A DNA stretch of 64,000 bases. Source: Moringa oleifera (taxonomy: Eukaryota; Streptophyta; Magnoliopsida; Brassicales; Moringaceae). The stretch is from assembly GCA_021397835.1 (NCBI GenBank), contig JAJFZO010000094.1:4626001-4690000 (forward strand), written 5' to 3'. How positions within the stretch are numbered: the stretch's first letter is position 1; the number at the start of each line of letters is the position of its first letter. The notes below the pieces were generated by a model. The model made no database searches. It was not told the DNA's origin and was given only the letters and a program-made list of their open reading frames with translations. Positions 51,657 through 64,000 of the stretch are shown piece after piece. The position numbers were made by a program, and so were the translations under genes.

Positions 51657-53017
51657 AGTATGCAATTCCTGTCCTCTCAAAACTTTCTTATGTACATGAT
51701 ACATTTATTTTGACCTTGATTTTATTTTTTGATGCTCCAAATTTTTATGAGATTTTTTTTCCTGTAATTGCAAAACATTATTAGTTCTTATGTACCTGAG
51801 AGCCGAAAATGATCAAAAGTAGGTTTGAGAAGCTATGATTTATGAGGGTAATGGGTTTATTAAAGCATGAAAAGTTTCCCTCTCATATGTCCTTTGTATC
51901 ACTTAGAGGTCTGCTTTGTTGTGCTTGACTTGTCCCACACTTCTTTGATGGTTGGAAAGGGATGGGATGAGTAAGTCAATCTAAGCCATTTGCTGACTAC
52001 ACTACTTCTTCATGCTGTAGTTGTTCAGAGTTGATCCACATCACGAGCAATTTTATGGGCAGGACTAGTTGGTTCTCTTATCCTTGGAATGGAGCAATGA
52101 AACTGTGTCTTGAATTGCTTATTAGGGCAGCCTCAGGTACCTTTATTTCTGAAATGATTTGAAAATCCTGAGAAAATGTGGAAGTGACAAGCCCAGGCAA
52201 ATTTTTGATGATAAGCGATACTTTTAGTAGGTTTGTGACATTGTAAATTTCTTGCATGTTATTCACTGTTTGTAGTAAATAGTTGCCAGTTAAAACTATC
52301 AAGCCTTTGCTGACCTGGGAGACAAATGAAGCAATATTGGTGTATTTCACAATTATTTTTTACTAATGATTGACTTCAAATTGTTTAACTGCTATGGTGC
52401 TATGTTTGTGAGAAAGGGTGGAATATGCCATTTCGGTGAAGTCAAAAAATCCAGAATCTTAGTTAATTATGTGGACGCAGAGATTGGCCTGGTGATCGAT
52501 TCCTAAGAGCTTGATCTTCGAATTCTTTGGCAGAATGGAAGGCTATGTCTTCGGCAATTCTATGTGCTAGTTAATAATGTTTTTCTGGCATGCAGGAGAT
52601 TCGTTTTGCTCTTTGCTAGGCATCATCAAGCATTAGCTGTCTTGTCAGCTCTAAAGGCATCTGTACATGTCATTGTCTAATATTGTAGAAATAAACAAGA
52701 ATAAGAACCCTTTCTTATCATTCTTTCTTTCATAGTAGCTGAATTATTACTATTATTACTATGAAAACAACTGTTTCTGGAAGTATGAAAAAATACCCCA
52801 AAAAACCAAGGTAACGTGAGAGAAAAAGAACACAAATAATTTACTCACGTAGAAATTACTTAAATGTTGAAATCTTTTCAAACTTGGAAGGCTCCCTCCA
52901 TAAACTTGTTGCCCATAAGAAGAGGGAGCAAACAAAAAGATGAGGTCCCAGCCATTACATCAGCAGATAAAACAGAAGAGATGCAGGCAGTCCGTCCCTC
53001 TCTCCATCTTATTCTAA
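51657..53017. other. 3' region of the membrane protein gene and MurB 5' flank
   Basis: Balanced to AT-rich sequence with no further coding exon. The left part is the 3' untranslated region of the upstream gene. An A-rich segment near 52.69 kb may mark an alternative end. The last 150 bases before 53018 would be the leader of the MurB-like gene. Confidence 0.5.
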
Positions 53018-54583
53018 ATGTCGCTGTCACTCTCGTTCTCTCTCAATCCCCAGCCGCCACGCCATTCACTGAGAGATGTTTTCAGCCAGAAAGAACAAAC
53101 CCGTGACACGAATGGACTGGACTTCTTGCGTGACGGCAAGTTGTTAAAGGATTTAAGCACCTGGGGCATTGGTGGTCCTCGCAGCTTCTTTGTCCAAGTT
53201 TTTGACCAAGCCCAACTTGTTTCTACTCTCAGGTTTCTCTCTTTTCCTCTGATTTGGCTCGACAGTGTTGAAAGATTTGTTTTGAAATGGAAACATTTAT
53301 GCCTAATTACTAAAAAAGAGAGTTTGAAGGCTTGTTATGGTGTCAATGCTGAGAATTCTATCCTCTTCTTCTGTTTTGTAGAAACTTCAAAACGACGTCC
53401 AGTCGCTTTTTTGTATTCAATTATTGTGAAGAGTCGCTTTGGCCAGAGACAGTGCAAAAATATTTCTATTTTTGCACTTTTTGAATGCCTATGGAAGTAA
53501 AAACTACTATGCAGTGAGCGTAGATATGTATGCCTTGGCTGAATACCTGAATTTATTATCAGAATTTCATCCGATTTGGTTGACAACAATTCTCACCAAC
53601 ATCAGATTATACAATTAGAATTACACCAAACAATTGTTCACTTCTTAAAATATTGCAGGTACTGTCAAGATCAGCCAATTCGGTACCTCGTCATTGGTAA
53701 AGGCTCAAATTGTCTGTTTGATGATTTGGGTTTTGATGGTTGCATTGTCCTGAACCGGATTGAGTTCTTGGAGAAGAATGAACCTGGAATCTACAAAGTT
53801 GGAAGTCGTTTCCAGTTTAATCGATTGGGTCCAATATGTTCTAGTGAATGCTTCACGGGTCTTGAATTTGCTGGAGGAATTCCTGGAACTATAGGTGGAG
53901 CTGCTTACATCAATGCTGGAGCGAATTGACAGGTACTTCTGATTATCATGGTGACCTGAAACATTACTGGAAAATGTTTGTAGACGAAGAGGATCTTATG
54001 GGTCTGTTATTTTTCTTGGTATATGAAGGAGACTGCAAAATGCTATTGAAAGTATTGACATCCTTACAACTGATGGGAAGTTTCAGACAGGAAGGTTCTC
54101 AGTTTTGGCTACGGATCATCTCCATTTCAGGGTATGACCAACTTGGCAGCCATTGTAGCTGTCACATTCAGGTTGCAGAGCTGAAAATAAGCAAGGAGAA
54201 GACAACAAGAATACTTAGAAAGGTTAAGTGATTGGAAACAATTCGATGTTTCGTGGAAAATTGTTTATCAGGAAGTGCTTACAGGGTATGTATTCACTAA
54301 CAGGATAAGATTAACTCAACCGGGAGCACAGCGAAGTGCGGGCTCAGTATTCAGAAATCCGTCAGATTTGGGAGTTTCGGCAGCTGAGTTGATTGAGAAA
54401 GCTGGCTCAAAAAGTTTTAGATTAGGAGGAGCAATGGTCTCCGACATCCATGCCAACTTCTTCATAAACTGCAGTGGATCTACTTTTCAAGACATGCTTG
54501 ATCTCATTGTTTTGGTTAAGGACAAGGTTGATCAGAAGTTTGGAGTGCAACTCAAGGAAGAAGTACGGTATTTTCATCCATAA
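53018..54583 (+). pseudogene. murB: Decayed MurB (UDP-N-acetylenolpyruvoylglucosamine reductase)
   Basis: Four exon remnants are visible: 53018-53232, 53659-53932, about 54029-54222 and 54304-54583. MurB is the FAD enzyme of UDP-MurNAc synthesis in peptidoglycan. In plants it is a plastid gene of cyanobacterial origin. The FAD-binding blocks are clear: LSTWGIGGPRSFF, LVIGKGSNCLFDDLGF, FTGLEFAGGIPGTIGG and INAGAN. The C-terminal blocks AGSVFRNPSDLGVSAAELIE and GGAMVSDIHANFFIN are also clear. The coding path is broken. A TGA at 53927-53929 follows the INAGAN block just before a good splice donor. An extra A lies in the run at 54037-54040, and a second frame change is near 54095. TGA and TAA fall at 54182-54184 and 54188-54190. 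Neighbouring genes are intact, so sequencing error is unlikely. No full-length product is expected; a short N-terminal protein of about 138 residues could still be made. Confidence 0.85.
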
Positions 54584-54798
54584 CTGCAAATTTTTTGAAC
54601 CTGAACAGGGGCAAGTAACTGAGTTCTGTCATGAACATTTGATGAATGTAAAGAAAGAGTTCCTTTCACAATGGAAAGAAGAGACTTGCTACAAAGCAAG
54701 AAAATGTGTACAATTGGTGATACTTTAAACCAACATTTGATTCAAAATAGAAATTTCCTGTGTGTTTCTTCTGAGTATCATCTTGCAGGAGTTTGTCC

Positions 54799-57692
54799 TT
54801 ACATTTCAATTTTGGTATTTTCTCCTTTTGTCAGTGCTTTTGTGATGAAATGAGTAACAATGCCAACGGGACAAAAGAGCAGGCAAAGAGAAACTGAATG
54901 CCGGGTCTCAATTTCATTTTTAAGTCCATCATGAAAAACCTGCCTGTTTCGAGTAACAAGAACAGTCATCAGAAACGGGTATGCATGGACATCTGTGGGG
55001 GAGAGAAAGAAAAAGGAAGAGAAAAACTGAGATGAGACCTTGCAGCGAATAGATCTATGACTAACAAGTGAATCCATGCAGAAGCTAGTGTCATCTCGCT
55101 GGAGAACATCTTTAATATACCTGGTAGCTGCAATTGGTAGCAATGACAATTGAGTTGGTCTTACTTGGTTAAACTAACTTAATACCAAAGCAGAAGAGCT
55201 AAGTTGCCTACCTCTGGAAGCAAGTATTTACTAGCAAACATCAACCGAATTGTATCAGGTGTCCACGAGAGGTATAGTAGATATGCATATAGAAGTCCTA
55301 GCACAACATATGGGATGCTACTTTCCATACACTTCTTAGTCTGCACTTTTGCTCATCCACAAAGATACATAGTACTTTCAGAGATGTGGAAAAGTTTTAA
55401 AATGATTACAAGATTAAAGACTATGACACTAACAATCCAGTTCTAGAGACATTTCATCCAATTCTAGATCCACAGCAAAGCAGACAGAGAGGAAGAAGGA
55501 ACTTTATGATGATTGAAAAGTCAAAATGCTACCATGTTGATACAAAAAGAGGATGCAAGTCTACACAGAATTTAACAGATTACTGAACCGTAGAGGATAA
55601 GTGCAAGCTACCAAATCAAGAGAAAAGGCATGTTGAAATCATGAAAAACTAACCAGTTGGGCTTTAGGAGCAAAAACCATTAGAGTGTAGAAGGGGAGGA
55701 CAGCTGCTGTTCCCAAGGTAAAGGCATTACTAGCAACTTGAGAACTTGCAAACCCTGTAGAAGAGATCCAGGAAAAATGAACCTGAGTGATAGACAATAA
55801 AGCTTCAAGTGAAGAAAGTAATATGTGTATGCGTGCTCGCGTGTGTGTGATTCCTTTTCACATTCTCTGGGACTATGACAAAAGTGATATCAGTTATAAA
55901 GTTCAATAACAATTGATCAGCTGCTGCTCAGTCAGGTTCCATATTTCATAATTTACTGAACTACCACATCTTTATTACACCATAAACCAAAATGGGTGTG
56001 AAACCTTTGTGAGTATCCCTGTTGCTGATGTAGATTTTGTATTCTTCCTACTGCAGTGTTAATTTACTACACAAGAAATGAAAATTTTTAACATTTTCTT
56101 CATGCAACTTCTTCACTTTGATATTGAAAATAGTGTTTGATCTTTCCTCACAGTTAAGCAACCCCTTCCCATCCCTGGCAACAAACAATTTTAAAACCAA
56201 ATAGTAAAAGTAAAAATAAACAAGAAACAGAGAAAGGTAATTGAATAGATGAAGCAGCACCTAACATCCTAACATAATGCTAGATGAATAAGATGGAAAT
56301 TTGAAAGTAATATGCATCAGAACACAGAATATTACATGAAGCCTGTATCTGGGAGCTTTTCCTAGAGTTAGTGAAGGTTAAAACTCTGGGTCTAACGACA
56401 AGTCTTGATCCTCCCAGAAACCTCCAGCCACTGCTTAAGTCAGCTCCAACAGATGAAACTGGCCGTGCAAACAGCTCAGTGCCCATACCTTTATGGGCAA
56501 AAGTGAATGTTCTATTAACTTGAACATCTCGCTGAGCTCCTAAAGGCAGTGCGAAGCAGTCATTCTGTATGAAACAAGTTCTAAACAGTCAGGAATTTTC
56601 TCCAACTCAAACCTAAATAATATGGAATCCTCAATAAGATGGAAGGGATGCAAGTAATTAAATTAAATGCATGCTTGATTCGGCTACATGATGCTTGTAC
56701 AAATTTTACAGTATACTGAAAGCAGATGCTAAGATTGGAATCTGGCTGACTAAATGATCCATCAAACTTATTTTCAAAATCATATCAAGTAAACCTTCTA
56801 CAGCAGCCCAAAAAAATTGGATCAGAACTACATTTTCACAAGCAGAGCAGTGAGTATAAAAGTGGGATTGGATGATATTACACCATCTCCCATCTTATAT
56901 GATAGTGAGAAATGCACAAGGTACCTTAACAAACCAGACATCAAAAATGAATTTTCTTCCTTGTTTTTTTTTTTTTTCTTTTGAACAGAAATCAAAAATG
57001 AAAATTCAGGAGAAAACAAAAGAGAAAAATTGAGAAATCCATGCAAATGCCAATGTTACATCTACAATGTAATGTTCACGATGATAATGGCCACTGCCCT
57101 GACACTTCCCGGCAACACGATTAGAATTAAAGCAAATATCATAATGCATGCTGAAAATGATGGCCCACCAGAGATGACACAAGTCCAAAGAGAACTACTC
57201 ATAACTAAGGGATGCCATTTATACAATAGTTTGACCAAGAATTCTAATCACACTTCCCCCTTCATACCACTCAGAATGTACATTCTCTAGATACAGAACC
57301 CATGGTTTTTAATGACATAGAGTTTGATAACACAAAGCAATTACCAATAATCATTTATCAACCGAAGGGAATGAACTAAAGACAAACCATCCCAAATCTA
57401 GGAGAGAATGAACTGAAAGAACAGCGTAGAATTGCCAGGTAAACCATTCCAAAAATAATGATTTGCCCAAACATCATTACAAAGAAATTTATCAAACAAC
57501 TTCAATCAGTAAACTGTGGAAAATTACAAAATTTTCAGATAGAGAAGCCAAAAAGAAAAGGATAAACACAAATCCAATTATCATTAATGTCAATACAGAA
57601 AAGGAAGAAATAGTAAGATTAACAATAAAAAGCACTGAAAAGTAAACCTTGAGTAAGGTGAGAGGGCGGCAGAAGCAAGAAGAAAAAGCCAT
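54799..57692 (-). CDS. ABA4: Protein ABA DEFICIENT 4 (neoxanthin formation)
   Basis: The six exons in order are 57692-57648, 56564-56336, 55754-55654, 55340-55212, 55127-55039 and 54943-54799. The product is 245 residues. ABA4 is a plastid membrane protein required to turn violaxanthin into neoxanthin, the precursor route to abscisic acid. The N-terminal 100 or so residues are a transit peptide with [14 protein letters not shown]. The conserved domain follows. It has [77 protein letters not shown] and the tail [20 protein letters not shown]. About four membrane segments are present. Splice phases join exactly, for example T+GG restoring the Trp of ASW. Its stop lies 215 bases from the end of the convergent MurB remnant. 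Site II motifs lie about 430 bases upstream. Confidence 0.95.
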
Positions 57693-59400
57693 GTTTGCAG
57701 CAAAACTGAGATATTCTTCAACAAGAATGATAATGGACTCTTCATCAGCTGACAATATCACACTATTAAACTAAAATGCGCCGACCAAAATGGTGATGTG
57801 GGGTTTTTTCCACTAAGAGAAAGGAAGCAACGGCTACAGCGACGCAGAAAGAGAGGGAGGGAAAGACGCAAAAATAACGGAAAGGGCAAATGTCAGAAAA
57901 GTCCCGCTTAGAGAAAAGTATTGAGAATAGGTGGGGGACATTTATCAAAATGCTAAAGAAGGTGACAGCATTTTGTCTGAATGAACTTATCCTTGAAGAG
58001 TTCAGACTAACCACGCGCTTGTCTTCTTTGTCCAATTATGGCAATGAACAAAAAAAATCATACCCTATCCGTCTCTAGCAATCAAATTCCTCCAATTGCA
58101 ATGTGTCCAAATATGGAAATGGGCCGATCAAGCCCAAAGAAGATGAGATTAAAAGCCCAAAAAGATAGTATTATGTTTTTACTCAGTTTGATGTTGAATT
58201 CTACCTTTATGTTTTTATAATTTAATATAATAATGTTAAAACCTTATTTAAATATATTATTGTTTAGATATAATATTTGATACATAAAAAATTAAATATT
58301 TTATTTAAATAAAAATTATATAAACTTATACTTATATTATCAATTAAATTTTTATATTCAAAAAGTGATCAATTAAAATTTTAAATTATTAAAAATATAT
58401 TTTTTAAGATTTATGAGATTAAAAAATTAAAAATTTATTTAAAAAATTCAAAATAATATGAAAAATTCATTTAAAAAATTAAATTCAAAAGTACTTTCTT
58501 TCCTCAATTTATATGGGGCAATGCAGTAACTTTAGTCTTTCCATATATTATTTAAAAAAAAAAGGAGAAAAGCGTGGTGTTCACCTGTCAGCAAGCAAGT
58601 GATGGCTAAGACCACAAACAACTACACTGAACTAACAAGCACTTTCCCACTCTTTTAGAAAATTTGAAACACCTCTCCCACCATTCTAACATTAGTGTTG
58701 AGAAAGCAGGAGTCATTGGCGGGAGGCTCACCGACTCCATAGCGAAAGGCAAAGGGAAACGGGCAGTTTCAGTAAATGAAAAGCCACGAATTATGGAAGA
58801 CCCAATTTAACTGGACAGCCATCACGTCCACTTTCCTATAGTGTATGAATTTAGCATCGAGAAAGCGACAACGTGTTTTTGTCTCGTCTCCTTTACATGT
58901 GGCATATCCTAGCGGGTTACATTTTGGGCCTAAAATTAGGTTACTCATCACTCGCTGGTTTTTCTGTACTGGGTAGAAGACATGTGCCATGTGCCCATGT
59001 CCTAAGATTCATAAATTTGCATGTGACCCCTGAGAGCAATTTGTCTCCGTCTCCCAAATCCCAATTTCGTTTCCAATTGCCGGTTCTTATCCTTTTAGTG
59101 CACCTCTGTCTGCCTTTTTCTAACCAATAAGGTTTATGAACTTATCAATTATTACCTTCCATGTGGTCAATTCAAATGCCAAAGTATACAAATGGGGAAT
59201 TTCATGCTACTCTGGACAATAAAATTGCTAGGCAGTAATTAAATTACCTTAGAAATTAATACAACGTTCCAATGCACCATACTAACAGTTCTATACATTT
59301 TGCACTGACCTTAATCTTTTTCTCGGACAGTAATAAATGTCACTTATTTCTTTATTGGGTATCCAAAAGAAGAAAGAAAATGAGAAAATGAGATCACAGA
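57693..59400. other. ABA4 promoter region and spacer
   Basis: 1.7 kb between ABA4 and the stop codon of the lipase gene, both on the minus strand. 58.2-58.5 kb is AT-rich. 58.56-59.1 kb is GC-richer and has ACGT-core sequences (CACGTCC near 58824, AACGTGTT near 58870), which are bZIP/ABA-type motifs. No exon is seen. Confidence 0.5.
58120..58159. promoter_or_regulatory. Site II-like motif cluster upstream of ABA4
   Basis: TGGGCC at 58120-58125, GCCCA at 58132-58136 and GCCCA at 58155-58159, about 430-470 bases upstream of the ABA4 ATG. Assigned by motif clustering only. Confidence 0.4.
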
Positions 59401-62400
59401 TTAACTTGGGGTATTTTGACTGTGTTCGTCAAGCCAAGAAATGATATCGTTAAAAACTTGAATAATAATGTCATCTGGCTCACCTTCGAGAAGAGAATGA
59501 CCAGCATCTTGGTAAGAAATAAACTTCTTGTCCACGCTGCTTGCCTTTGCATACAAGGCTTTGCTCACCGCAGGATCAGTCACAACATCAGCCTCTCCGT
59601 GGAGGATCAATATTGGCAAAGAAACCTGAGATCATAGCCATCATGGATCATTTACTGTGTCAAGTATTCTGAATCAACTTTTATAACCAAGTTCTTCAAT
59701 TTTTTTAATTTTTTATTTTGACTCTGAGCTGAAGCACCGAGGAAATAGCTAGTCTCCAGTGAACTTGAGTCACTGAGAATTCCTTTTGAAAACATTACTT
59801 GACATAGATACACAAAACAGTAAGCTTTTCTTGGGCACATGTCCTCAACAAACTGCCAATGTACACGGAGAGAAACACTATGGATAAATAAGCAAGATAA
59901 ATATACAGGGATTCTTTTTAGAAAGAATGGTAACTGGCATAGTACTAACTTTCCATAGTTTCCATTAATAAATTGCTTGTCTAGTTACATACATCAAAGT
60001 CTTAGTTCTATGTAGCAATAAAGACAAAGGCCACCGAAGCAGAAAACTTTTCATTTTATTAATAATCCAAGGAATGTTTGTTCTGCGAATAATATTCACC
60101 AGAGTCATACTTTTGTATATGGTATAGATAGGTATACCTTTTCCAATTATGGCTACTTATTTAAGAGGTTATGCAACCCTTGACCTCCAGTATTCAGCAA
60201 CTAAATCAATTATAACTTCTACCTCACAATAGGATCTAGCATCTGATCATAGCCTCAGTAAATCCAGAAAGAAAGACTAGGTCAGTGGTATATGAGTAGG
60301 ATCCAGAGGATACAAACAAACAAATCGATTAATAAATGGAGGACAAATTGATTCAAACTTCACAAACTCTAATAAAAGAGGGTGAAATAAATATACCTTT
60401 TCCAATTTTTGTTCTATCTCTTCAGTGGTTCGTAGCATCTCCAAAGCAGTCTTCAGACGTGGTTTATCCTTGTAAGCAATAACATTATAGCGTGTCTGCA
60501 CAGAGAAAAATATAGACTACCATATTTAGTCAAAGAATTGTGAACCTGAAAAATGTTCTTGTTAAATACAATAGACACATGGATCAGAAATGCAACCAAA
60601 GGCAGGAGACAAATACACCATTCTTACAAAACAACAAAATATCCTCATCCTCATGCTTAAGCAAGAAACAAACCAGCTCTCTCTTCTTCACATCCCTAAA
60701 TGCTGCCTCAGCCAAATCCTTCTGTGGAACCAATTTATGCTTTGGTAGAATATTAGCTACACCAATAAGGAGTTTTTTCAACATAGATGGTGGGACCATG
60801 TCATCTGCAATCTACAGAATGTTTCTCCGTCAAAGGTAGGTACAAATCAGCCATAAACTTCAACATGATAGGCCGAGAAAAATACTTTGCACATAGGAGC
60901 CACTAGAACTGCACCATTCCAGGCATTAGGTTGTTTTAGGTGTATCTTCAAAGCGACAGCTCCACCCATGGACTGTCCAAAGAGAAAGCTTGGTAGAGTA
61001 TAGAATTCTGGATTCTCTGCCAGCCAAATCAACAAAATGTAAGTGTCAAGAAGATGAGAGTTTTTGGTCATACATTCATTTTTGTTGACATTTCTATCAA
61101 TGAAAGTATGCCAAAACATGATAACTTAAGTTCAGATCATTAAGTTGCAGATCTATGATCTCGTTTAACCATGATTTAAGAAAATGAACAAAACAAATGC
61201 CAAGGAATTTTGAGTCAGTAAGATAGCAAAAGAAATTAAATATATCGAAACTCACTTCAAAGTCCCATATATGATTGATTGATGATCCAAAGTAATTAGG
61301 AAAGAACACCAGCACCATTGCTGGTTCATTTGCTCCTCAAATGCAACTTTTTCACAAATGACAAAGGAGAAATAATATTCTAGGGCCACAGATAGCAAGT
61401 CCCTTTCTCCCAATTTGCATAGACTCAGTTTCCTCCAACTGATGTAACAGAAATTCAAAGAAACCTTATATGAATATAGCAAATTTAAATGCAGCTGGAG
61501 ACCCTGAAATTAGCTATGCGGCTTCATCAAATTCCAGGAAGTATTCCACGGCAGAAAATAAAGGTCAGTTACAAAGTGGCCTTGCCAAATTAATCTCAAA
61601 AAAGAAAAAAGAAAAAAAAAAGGCCTCTTAGACAAAAATTGGGTAGAACCTATGATAAGTACAAAACAAGGTTATGGACCAGAACAACCTAATCAAGAGT
61701 CCTATGAACTTCAAAATGCATCTCAAAGAATAGTGAACACCATTCATCCAAACATAAACCTTCTTGACTCACTAAAGCAGAAATCAATTAGCTCCTCTCT
61801 GTAAGAAAACCTAGTCCTACTCCAATAGTGGAACTCCAACATTCATTCCAAAATTTTAACAAAAAGGTGAGATAACTGTATGATAAGACAATTTGGCGAA
61901 CCTTTGACTTTAGAGTAGTGGTCAATGACATCATCAACAAGCCCCTCAAAGCTGGGAACATAGCAATGAAGACCTTCTGAAAGACCAAATCCTGGGTAAT
62001 CCATCGCAAAAACTCCATATCCAGATGACGCCAGTTTCCTTGCAATTCCTGCCAAGAGTGCCATGAAATAATTAGTTTTCAGTATTACAACACAGCCCAA
62101 GCTCCAAAAGGTCACTGCTACTTGCTACCAGCTACATACCTTCAAAGAAAAATGTGCAAGTGTCTCCATAACCATGACAATAACACACCACTGCTTTGGG
62201 CCGAGAGTTTTCCGGAAGCCAACTTTTGGAGAAAATTTCCAAGCCTCTAGAGTTCACCTCGTATGACTGTATCACAAAATCTCAAGTATCATCTTCAGTT
62301 AAATGTTTAGCACTTTAAAATTTTCCAGTTTCACATAAAAAGAATTGAAAAGCTATATTGCAAACATTAACAGATGGCCTTATTCACCTGTACTACCAGT

Positions 62401-63600
62401 ACACAAATCCTCCCAGCAAATAAAATAGAAACTAAAAGAGAAATGAAACTTAAGAATGGAGTTTTTACCTCCTTCATGTTAATTCCATGACATGGCATCT
62501 GCAGTAAAATCAGAGGTGAATGGATCAGTAATACCAAGAAAAGTTTAAAGCATTAGATGTTTTAGAAACTATTCGATCCTTTACAGTAAAATGGTTTAAA
62601 GAATTGAATAAAATATGGAGAAGCAAGACAGGAATTCCAGAACTTTTGACATTTGGTAGTCACATTCAAGTTCTGTTAAGTTAAACAAATGAGTTTGGGC
62701 TGGATTGCACATATGCAACAAAAGATACATAGTTTAATTTTGAGAGAAAAGAGAGAAACGTCAAAAAAATGAAAAAAATTTACCCTCCTCTTAGTCCAAT
62801 TGAAAACTATAGTAGTCTGATTTAACTGATTCCAATGAAGTTTGGCACTGTAAAAAATTAGAACTTCAATGCAAGTTATCATACCAAAGAGCTAAGTGCG
62901 GAACTGAAAAAGTTTTAAGATTCTGAATTCAATTTTCCCCAAAAAAAAATAGAGGAAATTAAACAGCTGAGTCCTTAAGTAGTTAAGTTACAATGGAGAG
63001 AAACCAGTCTCTCCCAGAGCAGTGGAGCGTGTAAAAAGAAGAACCTTCAAATATACTGAACGAATCACTTGTATTATGTGTGCGTTTGTTGGGTTCCAAA
63101 AAGTGAAGTTGGTTACTGACACTAGTTGCCAACTCATTGCACTGACCCATATACATTCACTGGGTAAAAAAAAAAAAAAAAATCCTCCAGTCATTAATTC
63201 TCCCAGCTAAATTCCTTTATGAGCTTTTAAAGTATGCAGCGGCCATCACCACCACAAACCCGCAGACACATACACACGCATACATACGCGTGACTGCCAC
63301 GTCAATCCAATATTATCTGATTCCTCCATTACTCACCGCGGTGTGATATGGTCCAACATGTGAGTAATCTCTCTAATTACGTACACAAAAATCAAATTAA
63401 AATGAAAAACGAAAATTTTGGTTTTCAACATATCACAGTCCTATTAATTAGTGTACCTTAAACAATATATGGTCAACGGAAAGCTGAATATCCTTGAATG
63501 CCTCCCGAGCTCGCCTTCTCGCAGGCGCCTCATCCATGTTAGCATCCAGAATCCTCTGCAACTCCTCATCTCCACCACCAAGCCTCACCACCGGCACCAT
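59401..63600 (-). CDS. Monoacylglycerol lipase / caffeoylshikimate esterase-like
   Basis: The eight exons in order are 63600-63457, 62498-62469, 62266-62140, 62048-61902, 61016-60886, 60811-60674, 60495-60397 and 59625-59401. The product is 346 residues. The start is the first ATG after an in-frame stop; the open frame further upstream has no ATG. The N-terminus ILDANMDEAPARRRAREAFK is typical of the plant MAGL family. Then come the oxyanion HGYGDT (89-94), nucleophile elbow GQSMGG with Ser165, the acid in HGEADVVTDP (D289) and His315 in QDAGHSLLEG, a full Ser-Asp-His triad. The family hydrolyses monoacylglycerols or, in the CSE branch, caffeoyl shikimate in lignin synthesis. I cannot separate these by eye. 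Exon 2 is only 30 bases and encodes MPCHGINMKE. A telo-box (plus 63631-63638) lies just upstream. Confidence 0.93.
63166..63182. repeat. A-tract in lipase intron 1
   Basis: Seventeen consecutive A on the plus strand, a T-run in the transcript, within intron 1 of the lipase gene. Confidence 0.85.
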
Positions 63601-64000
63601 GACTCTCCTCCTCTCGCTTTTCCTGAACGTAAACCCTAGCCCAACCAACCAGATCCTCTCGCATTAATCCACAAACCAAAATCGAAGAGAAAACAGGGGA
63701 AACAATCACCGATTCGAGAGTGCGGGTCCGGAGAACCGTGAATGAGTGCGTGAAATGATTCTTTTTTATTTTTCGGTTTTTTAAATTGAAGCGAATAAAA
63801 TAAAAATAAGATAATACCGTGAAAAGGTTGGCGCCTGTAGAGCTTTGCGGGCTTGAAAGCCATCTGTTCTCCTTTCTTTACTTTTTTTTTAAAAATATTA
63901 TTTAATACGGCAAGTGAAAGTGGCCAAAATGAAAAAATCTGAGTTAAAATCCGAATTATTTTTAATTTGGATTTTAGAATTAGAATCAATTTTAATTTTG
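63601..64000. other. 5' leader and promoter of the lipase gene
   Basis: Sequence upstream of the minus-strand ATG, with a telo-box AAACCCTA on plus at 63631-63638. Further right it becomes AT-rich. The open frame seen on the minus strand here lacks family similarity. Confidence 0.5.

Noticed and set aside
57766..58035. 89-codon minus-strand frame upstream of ABA4
   Set aside because: Hydrophobic low-complexity frame in the promoter region with no family pattern. ABA4 exon 1 begins independently at 57692.
63636..63989. 117-codon minus-strand frame upstream of the lipase gene
   Set aside because: Separated from the lipase frame by stops and lacking family residues. The lipase N-terminus is complete without it.

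Overview
The window is plant nuclear DNA. The genes are split by short GT/AG introns, they sit in very AT-rich spacers, and there are TA, GA and CT microsatellites and many A/T runs. The gene set (cysteine-rich receptor kinase, ABA4, BEE-type bHLH, MIR477 hairpins) is that of a flowering plant. The paired MIR477 hairpins and overall gene style suggest a rosid, perhaps a Euphorbiaceae tree or shrub such as cassava or rubber; that last step is inference.

Layout from left to right. At 0.9-2.0 kb (minus) is the first exon of a DUF26 receptor-like kinase whose kinase exons are not in the window. At 6.5-10.3 kb (plus) is a nine-exon M50B-like membrane metalloprotease gene. At 11.2 and 14.8 kb (minus) are two hairpins with the miR477 signature. 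At 17.2-21.6 kb (minus) is Elongator subunit ELP5. A gene desert of about 4.5 kb follows, with one GC-richer, promoter-like island near 24 kb. At 26.5-30.5 kb (plus) is type I mannose-6-phosphate isomerase. At 31.5-33.9 kb (minus) is ribosomal protein eS7, and at 35.1-38.6 kb (minus) an alpha/beta hydrolase with a plastid-like N-terminus. At 41.0-42.6 kb (plus) is a BEE-type bHLH factor. At 46.0-51.7 kb (plus) is a multi-pass membrane protein resembling the N-terminal half of ZnT5/MTP12 without the cation-efflux domain. At 53.0-54.6 kb (plus) is a MurB gene broken by stops and frameshifts. At 54.8-57.7 kb (minus) is ABA4, and at 59.4-63.6 kb (minus) a monoacylglycerol-lipase/caffeoylshikimate-esterase-like gene.

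All multi-exon models were assembled by hand from splice sites. Reading frame is kept through every exon of nine protein-coding genes, with totals of 233, 376, 442, 191, 343, 273, 356, 245 and 346 residues. The genes are mostly unrelated housekeeping and regulatory loci, as expected for a plant chromosome, not a pathway cluster. I found no tRNA, rRNA, CRISPR array or intact transposon. The most noteworthy items are the decayed MurB gene, the MIR477 pair, the receptor kinase that lacks its kinase within reach, and the ZnT5-half protein.
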